A stretch of 64,000 nt of DNA from contig NZ_SSXX01000006.1 in assembly GCF_009469615.1 (NCBI RefSeq), forward strand, positions 1-64,000, written 5' to 3'. This stretch comes from Dechloromonas sp. H13 (lineage in GTDB: Bacteria > Pseudomonadota > Gammaproteobacteria > Burkholderiales > Rhodocyclaceae). Of the stretch, positions 42,116-57,900 are shown piece by piece (position 1 is the stretch's first letter; each line of letters begins with the position of its first letter). The notes under the pieces were generated by a model that had not been told where the DNA came from, did no database searches, and saw only the letters and a program-made list of their open reading frames with translations. The translations under genes and the position numbers were made by a program.

Positions 42116-43015
42116 TTACTTCTTGGCGGCGGCAGCAGCAGCCTGGGCAGCGACTTCGGCGGCGAAGTCGTCGACCTTCTTCTCGATGCCTTCACCCACC
42201 ACGAACAGCGTGAAGGCGGCGACCGAAGCGCCCTTCTCCTTCAGCAGCTGCTCGATAGTCTGCTTGCCATCGGCTGCCTTGACGAAGACCTGACCGAGCA
42301 GCGTGACGTCCTTGAGGTACTTCTGAACCGTACCTTCGGCGATCTTTTCCAGCATCGCTTCCGGCTTGCCGGCCTCGCGCGCCTTTTCGACGGCGATGCG
42401 GCGCTCCATGTCGAGCAGCTCGGCGGGAACCCCGGAGGCATCCAGCGACTTCGGTTTGGAGGCGGCGATGTGCATCGCCAGATCCTTGCCCAGTTGCTCG
42501 TCGCCACCGATCACATCGACCACGACGCCAACCTTGGCGCCACCGTGGATGTAGGAGACCAGCCGGCCCTTGGCTTCGAAACGGACGAAGCGGCGGATCG
42601 TCATGTTTTCGCCGATCTTGCCGACCAGGGCGGAACGGGTCGATTCGACGGTCCCCTCGCCCATCGGCAGCGCGGACAGCGCAGCGACGTCGGCCGGATT
42701 TTTTTCAGCGACCAGCGCGGCGGAGCCATTGGCCAGCGCGATGAACTCGTCGTTCTTGGCGACGAAATCGGTTTCGCTGTTCACTTCGATAATGGCACCG
42801 GTCTTGCCGTCAGCGGCGATGCTGACGGCGACGATGCCTTCGGCCGCAACGCGGGTCGCGGCCTTGGAGGCCTTGTTGCCGAGCTTGACGCGAAGGATTT
42901 CCTCGGCCTTGGCCATGTCGCCGTCGGCTTCGGTCAAGGCCTTCTTGCATTCCATCATCGGTGCGTCGGTCTTGCCGCGCAGTTCGGACACCATGCTTGC
43001 GGTAATTGCCGCCAT
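42116..43015 (-). CDS. tsf: Translation elongation factor Ts
   Basis: 299 residues from the ATG at 43013-43015. [23 protein letters not shown] and [10 protein letters not shown] are the EF-Ts signatures. Nucleotide exchange factor for EF-Tu. The 55-base gap to rpsB contains a GGGCGG/CCGCCC hairpin that could attenuate tsf relative to rpsB. Confidence 0.97.
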   Translation of the reverse strand: MAAITASMVSELRGKTDAPMMECKKALTEADGDMAKAEEILRVKLGNKASKAATRVAAEGIVAVSIAADGKTGAIIEVNSETDFVAKNDEFIALANGSAALVAEKNPADVAALSALPMGEGTVESTRSALVGKIGENMTIRRFVRFEAKGRLVSYIHGGAKVGVVVDVIGGDEQLGKDLAMHIAASKPKSLDASGVPAELLDMERRIAVEKAREAGKPEAMLEKIAEGTVQKYLKDVTLLGQVFVKAADGKQTIEQLLKEKGASVAAFTLFVVGEGIEKKVDDFAAEVAAQAAAAAAKK

Positions 43016-43070
43016 ATTATTCTCCTGAGCTTTACAGACGGGCGGAGCACTGGGCCCCGCCCTTGCAACC

Positions 43071-43820
43071 TTATTGCGCTGCTTCTTCCTGAACTTCGAC
43101 GAACTCGTCATCGCCGCCGGCGGCAACGATTTCCTGGACGACCTGGCTGCGGCCCTCGAGGATGGCATCGGCCACGCCGCGGGCATACAACTGGATGGCG
43201 CGGGACGAGTCGTCGTTACCCGGGATCACGTAGGCCACGCCATCCGGGGAATGGTTGGTATCGACGACGCCGATGACCGGGATGCCGAGCTTTTCGGCCT
43301 CGGTGATGGCGATCTTGTGATAGCCGACGTCGATGACGAAGATGGCGTCCGGCAGGCCGGCCATGTCCTTGATACCGCCGATGGACTTCTGCAGCTTTTC
43401 CAGTTCGCGGCGGAAGGTCAGCGCCTCCTTCTTGGGCATGCGATCGAGTTCGCCGGCCTCGACGGCCAGTTCCATGTCCTTCAGGCGCTTGATCGAGGTC
43501 TTGACCGTCTTGAAGTTGGTCAGCATGCCGCCCAACCACCGCTGGTCGACATACGGGGCGCCGGCGCGCAGCGCTTCTTCGCCGATGATCTCGCGGGCTT
43601 GGCGCTTGGTGCCGACGAACAGGATGTTGCCACGGTTGGCGGCCAGCTTCTTCACGAAAGCCATGGCTTCGTTGTACTTGGCCAGGGTCTTTTCAAGGTT
43701 GACGATGTGAATCTTGTTACGCGCACCGAAGATATACGGTGCCATCTTGGGGGACCAGAAACGGGTCTGGTGGCCGAAGTGCACGCCGGCCTCCAGCATT
43801 TGACGCATGGTCACGGACAT
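43071..43820 (-). CDS. rpsB: 30S ribosomal protein S2
   Basis: 249 residues. [18 protein letters not shown] and [19 protein letters not shown] are S2 signatures. First gene of the long rpsB-to-methyltransferase run on the minus strand. An AAAGGAGTTT ribosome binding site precedes the ATG. A leader of about 150 bases separates it from the promoter and may mediate S2 autoregulation, as known in E. coli. Confidence 0.98.
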   Translation of the reverse strand: MSVTMRQMLEAGVHFGHQTRFWSPKMAPYIFGARNKIHIVNLEKTLAKYNEAMAFVKKLAANRGNILFVGTKRQAREIIGEEALRAGAPYVDQRWLGGMLTNFKTVKTSIKRLKDMELAVEAGELDRMPKKEALTFRRELEKLQKSIGGIKDMAGLPDAIFVIDVGYHKIAITEAEKLGIPVIGVVDTNHSPDGVAYVIPGNDDSSRAIQLYARGVADAILEGRSQVVQEIVAAGGDDEFVEVQEEAAQ

Positions 43821-43976
43821 AGTGAAACTCCTTTAAGGGTTGAACCGCCACCCGCCGGAAACGCCCGCCACGCTTGAAAATGGCGGACACCCTTAATCGG
43901 CGGATGTGTGGATTGATTGCACACACCACGTGCACAACCGTTTTTTTCGAGACTTTCATCTCGGAAAAACTTTTGA

Positions 43977-43985
43977 ATTATAGCA
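43977..43985 (-). promoter_or_regulatory. Extended -10 promoter of rpsB
   Basis: Minus strand TGCTATAAT: a perfect -10 box (43977-43982) preceded by TGC, an extended -10. No strong -35 at 16-18 bases. It lies about 155 bases upstream of rpsB and just after the rfbD stop. Confidence 0.6.
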
Positions 43986-44008
43986 TCGCTGAATTATGCA
44001 AATAAAGC

Positions 44009-44920
44009 TCAATAGCCGTTTTGCTTGAGCGAAAGCAATTGCAGCATGCGCACCAGATAAGGCTCCCAGTCGGGCATCTGGAGGCCGAAATCGCGTTCCA
44101 GGCGCGTGCAGTCGAGGCGGGAATTGGCGGGCCGCACGGCGGCCGTCGGATATTCGCTGCTCGCGATGGCGCGGATCGCCTCGGATGTCAGCCGCAAGTC
44201 GAAGCCCGGCACGGCGCCGGCACGGTCGACGATGGTGCAGGCAAATTCGTGCCAGCTGACCGGTCGACCGGAGCAAAGGTGGTAAAGCCGCTGCTTCTCG
44301 CGGTTCATCGCCCGCCCCTTGCGCAACATGGCGAGCACGACGCCGGTGACGGTTGCGATCATTGCCGCCGGCGTCGGCGAGCCGACCTGGTCGGCGACCA
44401 CGTTCAAGCTCTCCTTCTCGCGCGCCAGGCGCAGGATGGTCTTGACGAAATTCCCACCTCGCGCACCGAAAACCCAACTCGTCCTGAAGATGACGGATTT
44501 CCCGCCCGCCGCGCGGATCGCCTCCTCGCCCGCCAGCTTGCTGCGGCCATAGACGCTTTGCGGATTGGTCGGGTCGCTCTCCAGATAGGGCGACGTCTTG
44601 CGACCGTCGTAGACATAATCCGTCGAATAGTGGATCAACAGCGCCCCGAGCCGCGCCGTCTCCTCGGCCAACAGGCCCGGGGCCTCGCCATTGACGCGCA
44701 TGGCCAGCTCAGCTTCGGATTCGGCGCGATCCACCGCGGTATAGGCCGACGCATTGACGACGACCGCCGGTTTCAGCTGTCGGACCATGGAACGCAGACG
44801 ATCGAGATCGGTCAGATCGCAATCCGAACGCCCACAGGCGATCACCGGACCATGCGGCGCCAGCGAGCGTTGCAGCTGCCAGCCGACCTGACCGTCCTTG
44901 CCGAGAAGGAGAATGCCCAT
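44009..44920 (-). CDS. rfbD: dTDP-4-dehydrorhamnose reductase
   Basis: 303 residues. GKDGQVGWQLQ is the Rossmann nucleotide loop, HYSTDYVYDG and SVYGRSKLAGE contain the catalytic Tyr-Lys pair. Last step of dTDP-L-rhamnose synthesis for surface polysaccharide. The other rfb genes are not in this window, so it stands alone between map and rpsB. Confidence 0.93.
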   Translation of the reverse strand: MGILLLGKDGQVGWQLQRSLAPHGPVIACGRSDCDLTDLDRLRSMVRQLKPAVVVNASAYTAVDRAESEAELAMRVNGEAPGLLAEETARLGALLIHYSTDYVYDGRKTSPYLESDPTNPQSVYGRSKLAGEEAIRAAGGKSVIFRTSWVFGARGGNFVKTILRLAREKESLNVVADQVGSPTPAAMIATVTGVVLAMLRKGRAMNREKQRLYHLCSGRPVSWHEFACTIVDRAGAVPGFDLRLTSEAIRAIASSEYPTAAVRPANSRLDCTRLERDFGLQMPDWEPYLVRMLQLLSLKQNGY

Positions 44921-45041
44921 TGCCTTGCCGAAGAAATGCAGATCGTCTAATTATGCCATCCGTCGCCGCCCCCGGCTTTGAGAAACAGGTGGCATCCTTT
45001 ATCCTTCGCCCCTTTCCAACCGCACGGTCCACCGTCCATCC

Positions 45042-45842
45042 ATGAGCATCTCCATCAAGACACCGGAAGAAATCGAGAAAATGCGCGTCGCCGGGCGCCT
45101 TGCTGGCGAGGTCCTCGACTATGTCGCACCTTTCGTGAAGGCCGGCGTGACGACCGACGAGCTCGACCGTCTCTGCCACGACTACACGGTGAATGTGCAG
45201 GGCGGCATTCCGGCGCCGCTGAACTATGCGCCGTCCGGCTACAACCCCTACCCCAAGTCCATCTGCACCTCGGTCAACCACCAGGTCTGTCACGGCGTGC
45301 CCGGCGACCGCGTGCTGAAGAACGGCGACATCATCAACCTCGACGTCACCCCGATCAAGGACGGTTACCACGGCGACACCAGCCGCATGTACCTGATCGG
45401 TGAACCTTCCATCCAGGCGAAACGCCTGTGCGAAATCACCTTCGAGTGCATGTGGCTGGGCATTTCCGTGGTCCGTCCCGGCGGCCATATCGGTGACATC
45501 GGCGCCATCATCCAGAAGCACGCCGAGAAGAATGGCTATTCGGTGGTCCGTGAATTCTGCGGCCACGGCATCGGCGCCAAGTTCCACGAGGATCCCCAGG
45601 TGACGCACTACGGCAAAGCGGGCACCGGACCGAAAATGGAACCCGGCATGATCTTCACCATCGAGCCGATGATCAATGCCGGCAAGGCCGCCATTCGCGA
45701 ACTGGCCGACGGCTGGACGATCGTCACCAAGGATCATAGCCTGTCCGCCCAGTGGGAACATACCGTCCTCGTCACCGCTACCGGCTACGAAGTCCTCACC
45801 CTCTCCGCCGGGTGCCGGCCGAAGCCTGACTGGATCGCATGA
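45042..45842 (+). CDS. map: Type I methionine aminopeptidase
   Basis: 266 residues. The five metal ligands can be located: Asp in INLDVTPI, Asp in YHGDTSRM, His in FCGHGIG, Glu in FTIEPMI and Glu in QWEHTVLV. It removes initiator methionine. The C-terminal four bases overlap the glnD start. Confidence 0.97.
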   Translation: MSISIKTPEEIEKMRVAGRLAGEVLDYVAPFVKAGVTTDELDRLCHDYTVNVQGGIPAPLNYAPSGYNPYPKSICTSVNHQVCHGVPGDRVLKNGDIINLDVTPIKDGYHGDTSRMYLIGEPSIQAKRLCEITFECMWLGISVVRPGGHIGDIGAIIQKHAEKNGYSVVREFCGHGIGAKFHEDPQVTHYGKAGTGPKMEPGMIFTIEPMINAGKAAIRELADGWTIVTKDHSLSAQWEHTVLVTATGYEVLTLSAGCRPKPDWIA

Positions 45843-48406
45843 TGAGCATCGACCTTGCTGCGCTGCGCAACGAAATTCGGAGCGGGCAGCAAAACCTGCG
45901 CGAAGCCTATGCGCTGAACAACGACGCGCAGGCGCTGCTCAGAAATCGCTGCCAGCAGGTCGACAGCGTCCTCAACCGCCTCTGGGCGAGCCTGGACTTT
46001 CCGGCCTCGCTGGCCCTCGCGGCGGTCGGCGGTTACGGGCGGGGCGAACTGTACCCGGCGTCCGACATCGACCTGCTGATCCTGCTGCCGCAGGAACCCG
46101 GGCCGGCGCTGCAGGAGCGCCTGGAAAAGCTGATCGGTCATTTCTGGGACATCGGTCTGGAAATCGGACATAGCGTCCGCACCGTCCAGGAATGCCTGAA
46201 CGAAGCCGCCGACGACATCACGGTGCAGACGGCGCTGCTTGAAGCCCGCCTGCTGACCGGCAACAAGAAGCTGTTCACCACCTTCGAAAAGCGGCTGCGC
46301 GGCAATCTCGACCCGCTGGTGTTCTTCGAGTGCAAGCGGCTCGAACAGCAGGAGCGCCACCTGCGCTTCAACGAAACCCCCTACAGCCTGGAACCGAACT
46401 TCAAGGAGGCACCGGGCGGCCTGCGCGACCTGCAGGTGATCTTCTGGGTGGCGAAGGCCGCCGGCTACGGCACGACCTGGGACGAACTGGAAAGGAACGG
46501 CATCCTTTCCAGTGAAGGACTGGAACAGGCCCGACGCAGCGAGGAATACTTGCAGCACCTGCGCATCCGCCTGCACCTGATGCTCGGCCGGCGCGAGGAT
46601 CGCCTGCTGTTCGACTACCAGAACACGCTCGCCGCCCAGTACGGCTTCGAGTCGACGCTGGCAAAGCGCGCGTCCGAGCAGTTGATGCAGGGCTATTATC
46701 GCAACGCCAAGGCGATCACCCTGATCAACACGATCCTGATGCAGAACATCGGCGCCGCCCTGGCGCCGGAAAGCGAACAGTTGCCGCAACCGATCGACGA
46801 ACATTTCCAGTCGGTCGGCGGCCTGCTCGACGTTCGCGACGAAGGCATCTTCGCCAGCAAGCCGGCGCTCATCCTGGACAGTTTCCTGGTCATGCAGGAA
46901 AACCCCGATCTGCATGGCATGACCGCGCGTACCCTGCGCGCCCTGTGGCATGCGCGCGACCTCATCACCCCGGAGTTTCGCGCCCGGCCCGAGAATCGCG
47001 CCGCCTTCATCAAGCTGCTGCAAAGCGAGCGTGGCGTCGTACACGAGTTCCGCCGCATGAACCAGCTCGACATCCTGGGCGCCTACCTGCCCTGCTTCGG
47101 GCGCATCGTCGGCCAGATGCAGCACGACCTGTTCCACGTCTATACGGTCGACCAGCACATCCTGCAGGTCCTGCGCAATATCCGGCGCTTCACCATGAGC
47201 GAGTTCGCCCATGAATACCCGCTGTGTGCGCGCGCCATCGCTGAATTCGACCGCCCCTGGCTGCTCTATGTGGCGGCGCTCTTCCACGACATCGCCAAGG
47301 GCCGTGGCGGCGATCATTCGGAGCTCGGCACGGTCGATGCGCAGACCTTCTGCGAAGACCACGGCTTCTCGGCGGAAGACACCGAACTGGTCGTCTGGCT
47401 GGTCCGCCACCACCTGATCATGTCCCAGGTCGCGCAGAAGGAAGACCTCTCCGATCCCATCGTGATCACCTCCTTCAGCCGCCTGGTCGGCGACTACCGG
47501 CACCTGACCGCCCTCTACCTGTTGACCCATGCCGACATCCGCGGCACCAGCCCGAAGGTGTGGAACCAGTGGAAGGGCAAGCTGATGGCCGACCTCTACC
47601 ACCTGACCCAGGAACATCTCGGCCAGGAAAGCCCGCAGGCGCCGCAGGGCATCATCGCCGAACGGCAGGCCGGGGCGATGCGCCTGTTGCGCTACTTCGC
47701 GCTTTCCGACACCGTCCATGAGCGGCTGTGGAAGCAGCTGGATACCGTCTATTTCCTGCGCCATTCGGCCGAAGAGATTGCCTGGCACACGCGCTCACTG
47801 CACTATCGCATCTTCAACGACCAGCCGGTCGTGCGCGCCCGCCCGCACCAGGATGGCGACGGCCTGCAGGTGATGGTCTACACCCAGGACCAGCCCGATC
47901 TGTTCGCCCGCATCGTCGGCTTTTTCGCCCGCGCCGGCTACAGCATCGTCGACGCCAAGATCCATACCACGGCGCACGGCTACGCGCTGGACAGCTTCGT
48001 CGTCCTCGATGTCGCGCAACGCCACAACGACCGCGAAATGGTGGCCTACATCGAGCATGAACTGGAAGATCGCCTGATCCGGCAGACGCCGCCGGAAGCG
48101 CCCTCCTCCGGCCGCCTGTCGCGGCAGGTCAAGCATTTCCCGATCAAGGCGGAAGCAGAAATCCGCCCCGACGACAAGGGCGCCCACTTCGTGCTGACGC
48201 TGGTGGCCGCCGACCGCCCCGGCCTGCTCTACACCGTGGCCACCACCATCGCGGAGCACGGGGCCAACCTGCACACCGCCAAGATCACCACGCTCGGCGA
48301 GCGGGCGGAAGACGTCTTCCTGATCAGCGGCGGCGACCTGCGCCAGAGCTCCCGGCGCATCCAGCTCGAATCCGAGCTGATGGAGCGGCTGAAGGTCAGC
48401 GCTTAG
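45839..48406 (+). CDS. glnD: Bifunctional uridylyltransferase/uridylyl-removing enzyme GlnD
   Basis: 855 residues. Nucleotidyltransferase motif [19 protein letters not shown] (about 62-80), HD domain [17 protein letters not shown] (about 480-496), and two C-terminal ACT domains sensing glutamine. It modifies PII proteins and is the primary nitrogen sensor. The start codon overlaps the map stop (ATGA); Met2 is an equally good start. Its stop codon TAG is the first base triplet of a 53-bp perfect-armed palindrome. Confidence 0.97.
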   Translation: MMSIDLAALRNEIRSGQQNLREAYALNNDAQALLRNRCQQVDSVLNRLWASLDFPASLALAAVGGYGRGELYPASDIDLLILLPQEPGPALQERLEKLIGHFWDIGLEIGHSVRTVQECLNEAADDITVQTALLEARLLTGNKKLFTTFEKRLRGNLDPLVFFECKRLEQQERHLRFNETPYSLEPNFKEAPGGLRDLQVIFWVAKAAGYGTTWDELERNGILSSEGLEQARRSEEYLQHLRIRLHLMLGRREDRLLFDYQNTLAAQYGFESTLAKRASEQLMQGYYRNAKAITLINTILMQNIGAALAPESEQLPQPIDEHFQSVGGLLDVRDEGIFASKPALILDSFLVMQENPDLHGMTARTLRALWHARDLITPEFRARPENRAAFIKLLQSERGVVHEFRRMNQLDILGAYLPCFGRIVGQMQHDLFHVYTVDQHILQVLRNIRRFTMSEFAHEYPLCARAIAEFDRPWLLYVAALFHDIAKGRGGDHSELGTVDAQTFCEDHGFSAEDTELVVWLVRHHLIMSQVAQKEDLSDPIVITSFSRLVGDYRHLTALYLLTHADIRGTSPKVWNQWKGKLMADLYHLTQEHLGQESPQAPQGIIAERQAGAMRLLRYFALSDTVHERLWKQLDTVYFLRHSAEEIAWHTRSLHYRIFNDQPVVRARPHQDGDGLQVMVYTQDQPDLFARIVGFFARAGYSIVDAKIHTTAHGYALDSFVVLDVAQRHNDREMVAYIEHELEDRLIRQTPPEAPSSGRLSRQVKHFPIKAEAEIRPDDKGAHFVLTLVAADRPGLLYTVATTIAEHGANLHTAKITTLGERAEDVFLISGGDLRQSSRRIQLESELMERLKVSA

Positions 48407-48456
48407 GGCGTGTTCACAGCAAGCAGCGGGCTGCCGGTTACTGTGAACACGCCCTA
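48404..48456. terminator. 53-bp palindrome, probable bidirectional terminator of glnD and mtnP
   Basis: TAGGGCGTGTTCACAG (48404-48419) and CTGTGAACACGCCCTA (48441-48456) are perfect 16-base inverted repeats around a 21-base spacer. It fills the space between convergent genes. There is no T-run after either arm, so it is either a Rho-assisted stop or a small mobile palindrome; the glnD stop codon lies within its left arm. Confidence 0.65.
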
Positions 48457-48457
48457 G

Positions 48458-49228
48458 TCAGACCGACATGCCCATCGGCGGCGTGCCGTTCTGGCAGCCG
48501 ACGAGCCGCTCGATGACGCTCCGCACGCGCCCCATGGCTTCGTGCAGGACATGCTCGAGGCTGGAGAACTGGATGCCGTTGGCACTGTCGCCACGCCCCG
48601 CGGCATGGTTGGCGACCACGCTGATGGCCGCGTAGGGCAGGCCCAGTTCGCGCGCCAGAACCGCTTCCGGCATCCCGGTCATGCCGACCAGGTCGGCGCC
48701 GTCGCGTTCAAGGCGGTTGATCTCGGCCGCCGTTTCGAGGCGTGGCCCCTGCGTCGCGGCATAGACGCCGCCGACCTTCATTTCGATCCCGAGCGCCGCG
48801 CCGGCCTCCTGTATCCGGGTGCGCAATTCGCGGTCGTACGGCTCGGTGAAGTCGACATGCGTCACCGGCGAACCGTTGCCCTCGAAGAAGGTCGCCTTGC
48901 GCCCCCAGGTGTAGTCGATGATCTGGTCGGGAATGACGATGTCGCCCGGCTGCAGGTCGGCGCGGATGCCGCCGACCGAAGCGACGGAAATCACCCCGGT
49001 CGCCCGGTGATGATGCAGCGCCCAGAGGTTCGCCCGATAGTTAACCATGTGCGGCGGGATGGTGTGGCCGTAGCCGTGGCGCGGCAGGAACATCGCCGGC
49101 CGGCCGCAGATCTGCCCGAAGACCAGTGCGCCTGAGGGCTCGCCATAGGGTGTGCGCACCACTTCGCGGCGCGAAACGTCGAGATTCGACAGCGTGGTAA
49201 GGCCGCTGCCGCCGATGATTGCCAGCAT
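48458..49228 (-). CDS. mtnP: S-methyl-5'-thioinosine/thioadenosine phosphorylase
   Basis: 256 residues, PNP/MTAP family. MLAIIGGSGLT, PRHGYGHTIPPHMVNYRAN, the ATQGPRLETAAEI loop and GMTGMPEAVLARE are family signatures. It phosphorolyses methylthio-nucleosides in methionine and purine salvage. Fits a S-methyl-5'-thioinosine phosphorylase as in Pseudomonas, but the base preference cannot be told from the sequence alone. Last gene of the smc run, next to hpt which salvages the freed base. Confidence 0.9.
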   Translation of the reverse strand: MLAIIGGSGLTTLSNLDVSRREVVRTPYGEPSGALVFGQICGRPAMFLPRHGYGHTIPPHMVNYRANLWALHHHRATGVISVASVGGIRADLQPGDIVIPDQIIDYTWGRKATFFEGNGSPVTHVDFTEPYDRELRTRIQEAGAALGIEMKVGGVYAATQGPRLETAAEINRLERDGADLVGMTGMPEAVLARELGLPYAAISVVANHAAGRGDSANGIQFSSLEHVLHEAMGRVRSVIERLVGCQNGTPPMGMSV

Positions 49229-49933
49229 TCAGTTGTTCCTTTCGGCCATCAGCGAGGCCAGTGTCGGGACGACGCCCTTGAGCGACGGATGGGCGCGCCG
49301 CAAATGCGCCAGTTCCGGCGCGCTGCTCGCGAGCTTGCGGTAGAGCGCGTTGCCGCGTTCGGCGGAGAACGGCAGGTCGCGCAGGGTCTTGCCCAGATGA
49401 TAGCGGACCAGCGTGTCGCGCCCGATATCCTTGGCCTGCCAGGGAATCGCCGTCCGGTCGACAAGATGCAGGTGACGCACCGACGGCAGCGCCGCCGCCA
49501 GTTCGGCCACCTTGCGATGCATGGCTTCGCGATAGGCGACCACCGCCTGTCCGCCGTCGCCGGCCGCCGCCCCGGTCGTCGTTGCGGGTGCGCCCATCAG
49601 CCAGCAGACCACGGTATCCGGTGCGAAGGCGGTAATCGCCGCCAGCGCGTCGCTGTCGAGGTTCGCGACATCGGCCTGCCGCAACACGACGCCGGCGCCA
49701 ACATCCGGCCGTCCGCCGGTCGCCGCCAGGCATTCCGGCAGCGTGTCGATGGCCAGCACCGCCAGTCCGCGCGCCACCAGGGCCGCGGTGCCGAAACCGA
49801 GCCCGCAGCCGATCTCGAGGACCCGGCTACCCGTGACCAGCGACGCCATCCATTCGTAATCGCCGTGCCGGGCATAGGCATCGCCTTCGCTCCGCCAGTA
49901 GCCGAGAAACTCGCCGACCGTGGCGCCGCTCAT
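49229..49933 (-). CDS. Class I SAM-dependent methyltransferase
   Basis: 234 residues. VLEIGCGLGFGTAALVARG is SAM-binding motif I, followed by LAVLAIDTLPE as motif II. Substrate unknown. It abuts mtnP and overlaps hpt by 4 bases, so it is co-expressed with purine salvage; a direct link is not established. Confidence 0.85.
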   Translation of the reverse strand: MSGATVGEFLGYWRSEGDAYARHGDYEWMASLVTGSRVLEIGCGLGFGTAALVARGLAVLAIDTLPECLAATGGRPDVGAGVVLRQADVANLDSDALAAITAFAPDTVVCWLMGAPATTTGAAAGDGGQAVVAYREAMHRKVAELAAALPSVRHLHLVDRTAIPWQAKDIGRDTLVRYHLGKTLRDLPFSAERGNALYRKLASSAPELAHLRRAHPSLKGVVPTLASLMAERNN

Positions 49934-50481
49934 TCGGCCTGTTCCTTGAGCGCGTAGATCGCCGGCAGGTTGCGCCAGGCGCCGCCGACATCCATGCCGT
50001 AGCCGAAAACGAAGCGGTCAGGCACGGTCAACCCGACAAAATCGGCAGAAACCGGTTTGCGCTTGCCGTTCAGCTTGTCGGCGAAAACCGCCAACAGGAC
50101 CCGGGCGGCACCGAGGCGCGTCAGGCTTTCCTTGACCGCGGCGAGGGTCACGCCTTCGTCGAGAATGTCGTCGACCACGAGGACGGTGCGGTTCTTGACC
50201 GTAATCCACGGCGCGCTGCGCCACGAGATCTTGCCGCCCTGCGTTTCGGCGCCATAGCGCGTCGCGTGCAGGTAGTCGAAGTCGAGCGGAAAATCGAGCT
50301 TCGGCAGCAGTTGACCGCAGAAGATCACGCCGCCGGTCATCACGCACAGCACCAGCGGGTTGCTCTCCGCCAGCTGCGCGCGAATTCGCGCCGCAACGTC
50401 GTCCAGGGCGGCCTGGACGGCCGTGGCGGAATGAATCTCCTCGGCCCCGGCCAGCAGCGTGCGTGCTTCCTGTCGTTCCAC
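49930..50481 (-). CDS. hpt: Hypoxanthine-guanine phosphoribosyltransferase
   Basis: 183 residues. The PRPP loop VLVVDDILDEGVTL (about 108-121) and VPDRFVFGYGMDV are diagnostic. It converts hypoxanthine/guanine to IMP/GMP. It starts one base before the galU stop. Confidence 0.93.
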   Translation of the reverse strand: MERQEARTLLAGAEEIHSATAVQAALDDVAARIRAQLAESNPLVLCVMTGGVIFCGQLLPKLDFPLDFDYLHATRYGAETQGGKISWRSAPWITVKNRTVLVVDDILDEGVTLAAVKESLTRLGAARVLLAVFADKLNGKRKPVSADFVGLTVPDRFVFGYGMDVGGAWRNLPAIYALKEQAE

Positions 50482-54946
<4,465 letters not shown>

Positions 54947-57900
54947 TTAAGCCGCATCCCTCATCTTCAAAGCTTCTTCGATATCCACTTCCACGACGCG
55001 CGATACGCCGGATTCCTGCATCGTCACGCCGACCAGCTGCTCGGCCATTTCCATGGCGATTTTATTATGGGAAATGAATAGAAACTGCGTGTTGGCGGAC
55101 ATTTTCTGCACCATGCCGCAAAAGCGCTCGGTATTGGTATCGTCGAGCGGCGCGTCGACCTCGTCGAGCAGGCAGAACGGCGCCGGGTTGAGCTGGAACA
55201 TCGAGAAGACCAGCGCGATCGCCGTCAGCGCCTTCTCGCCGCCGGACAGCAGGTGGATGGTCGAGTTCTTCTTGCCCGGCGGCTGGGCGATGACCTGGAC
55301 GCCGGCATCGAGGATCTCGTCGCCGGTCATCACCAGCTCGGCGCGGCCGCCGCCGAAGAGTTCCGGGAAAAGCCGGCCGAAATGGCCGTTGACCGTGTCG
55401 AAGGTGCTTTGCAGCAGGTCGCGCGTCTCGCGGTCGATGCGGCGGATGGCGTTTTCCAGCGTTTCCATCGCCTCGGTCAGGTCGGCCGCCTGCATGTCGA
55501 GGTAGCCCTTGCGCTCGGTCGCCGTCTCCAGTTCCTGCAACGCCGCCAGGTTGACCGCGCCGAGTTCGCCGATGGCGTTGCCGAGGCGGGTGATCTCGCC
55601 CTGCAGGGCCGCCGGCCGGACGGCGCCGCCCTGGCTGTCGAGTTCCTGCGCCAGCGCCGCCTCGTCGGCGCCGGCTTCCAGCAGTTGCTGGGCGAACTGC
55701 TCCGTGTTGAGCGCCGCCGCCTGCTCCTTCAGCTTGAGGTCGCCGATGCGCACGCGCAGCGGCTCCAGACCCTGTTCTATGCGCAGCCGCTGCTCTTCCA
55801 GCCCGCGCAGCGCATTGGTCGCCGCCTCCAGGGCATCGCGGCATTGGGCCAGCGCCTTTTCCCTTTCCTGCCGCGTTTCCAGCGCCGCCTGCAGGTTGTC
55901 CTCCATGACGTCGGCCGGCGCCACCGCCACCTGCTCGGCGCACTGGGCGCGATCCGCCTCGATGCGGTTCAGTTCGCGCTGCGCCACCGCCTGCTGGGCG
56001 AACACGTCCTGCAGCTTGCCTTCGCTTTCACGCTGCGAGAACTGCGCCTCGCGCAGGGCGCGGTCGAGGTCGGCGTTGCGCTCGCGTTCGGCGCGCACGG
56101 CGCGTTCGGCCTCGTCCAGCCGCGACTGGGCACCGGCGACCAGCACGCGGATGCGCGCCAGGCCGTCACGCACCTCGGCGATCTTGTCGTCGGCTGCCAT
56201 GTCGCGTTCGCGCTCGGCCTCCTCTTCCTCGGCGAGTTCGGCCATCTGCTCCTGCAGGCGCTCCTTCTGTTCGCGGTGGCGCTCGATCGCCTGGCCGAGC
56301 TTGAGCACCTCGAGCTGCACCGCATGTACGCGCTGCTGGCGATCGGCCACGTACTGGCGGATTTCGCCGATTTCTTCCTGCTTGTCGGCGTACTGCTCGT
56401 CGAGCATCGCCAGCTGCTCGCGCACCGCCGCGGCCTGCTCCTCGCCGGCGGCAATATCTGCGGCCAGGGTCTCGATTTCGCGCTGGCGTTCGAGCAGGCC
56501 ATGCTCGCCCTGGTCGGGCGCGAAGAAGGTGAGACTGGCGTGCGTCACCAGGTCGCCGCCGGCCGTTACCAGCACCGCCCCCGGCGCCAGTTCGGCGCGC
56601 CGGGCCAGGGCAGCGTCGAGCGATTCGGCCGTGTGCACCGCACCGAGCCAGTCGGCCAGCGCGGCGGCGATCGCCGGATTGTCGCAGCGTACCCGCTCGC
56701 TCAGCCGCCCGGCCTGCTCGCCGTCGCCGGCTGCGGCGGCCAGCATCACGCTCAGGTGCGCGTCGGGCCGGTCGTGCAGCCATTCGTCGAGCTTGGCCGG
56801 ATCGTCACAGGCGATGGCGTTCAGGCGTTCACGCAGGACCGCCTCGACCGCCGACTCCCAGCCGGCCTCGACATGAATCTGCTGCCATAGCGGCGTCGCG
56901 TTTTCCAGCCCGTGGCGGCGCAGCCATTCCGGCAACCTGCCCGATTCGCGGGCGCGCGCCTGCATCTGCTCCAGCGCGGCGCGCCGTGCCTGGCCGGCGG
57001 CCAGTTCGCGCTCGTTGCGCTGCAGCTCGCCCTGGACCTGCTTGCGGGAGGCTTCGAGCTGCGGCAATTCCTGCTGCAACTGCTGCAAATGGTCCTGGTC
57101 ACCGGCCAGCTCCTCGCGCAGCAACGCCAGTTCCTCTTCCTTCTCGGCCAGGTCCAGCGCATCCGGCGCATCCTGTCCGCCGCCCTCGTCGCGCAACCGC
57201 TCGCGGCGCTGGACGATGGCCTGCAGCGCGCGCTGGGCATGCGACTTGTTGGTCAGCTCGACCTCCAGGCGCTGCTCGCCGTTGGCGGTGCGCGCCTTCA
57301 GGCGCTGCAGTTCCTCCTGGGCCTGGGCGTGGCTTTCCTCGACCTGCGGTGCGATGTTCATCTGCTGGTGCAACCGGTCTGCAGCTTCCTCGACGCGCAG
57401 GCGGGTGATTTCCTGCAATTCCTCCCATTTCTGCCGGTCGACCGCAAGCCTTTCCGCCGTCTGCCCCCAGTGGGCCAGTTCGCCCTCCAGCTGGGCGAGG
57501 CGCGTCTCCAGCTGATGGCGCGATTCGCGGCGGTGGCGGATTTCGGCTTCCAGCCGCGCCACCTCGGCATTGGCGGCATACATGTCGCTCTGCGCCTGGT
57601 GCAGGGCGTCGCCGGCGGCGAAATGCGCTTCCCGCGTTTCCTCGGCGCGCGCTTCGGTTTCACGCAGGGCGGCGCTCTGCGCTTCCAGTTCGGTGACGGC
57701 GCGCTCGACGTCCAGCGACAGGCGCTGGCGCTCGCCCTCGGCTTCGCGCTTCCGCAGCAGCCAGAGCAGTTGCTGGCGGCGCACCAGCTGTTCGTTCAGC
57801 GCATGATAGCGGCGGGCAACCTCGGCCTGCGCTTCCAACTTCTCCATCTGGTTGCCGAGTTCGAGGCGGATGTCCTCGACGCGCAACAGGTTCTCCCGCG

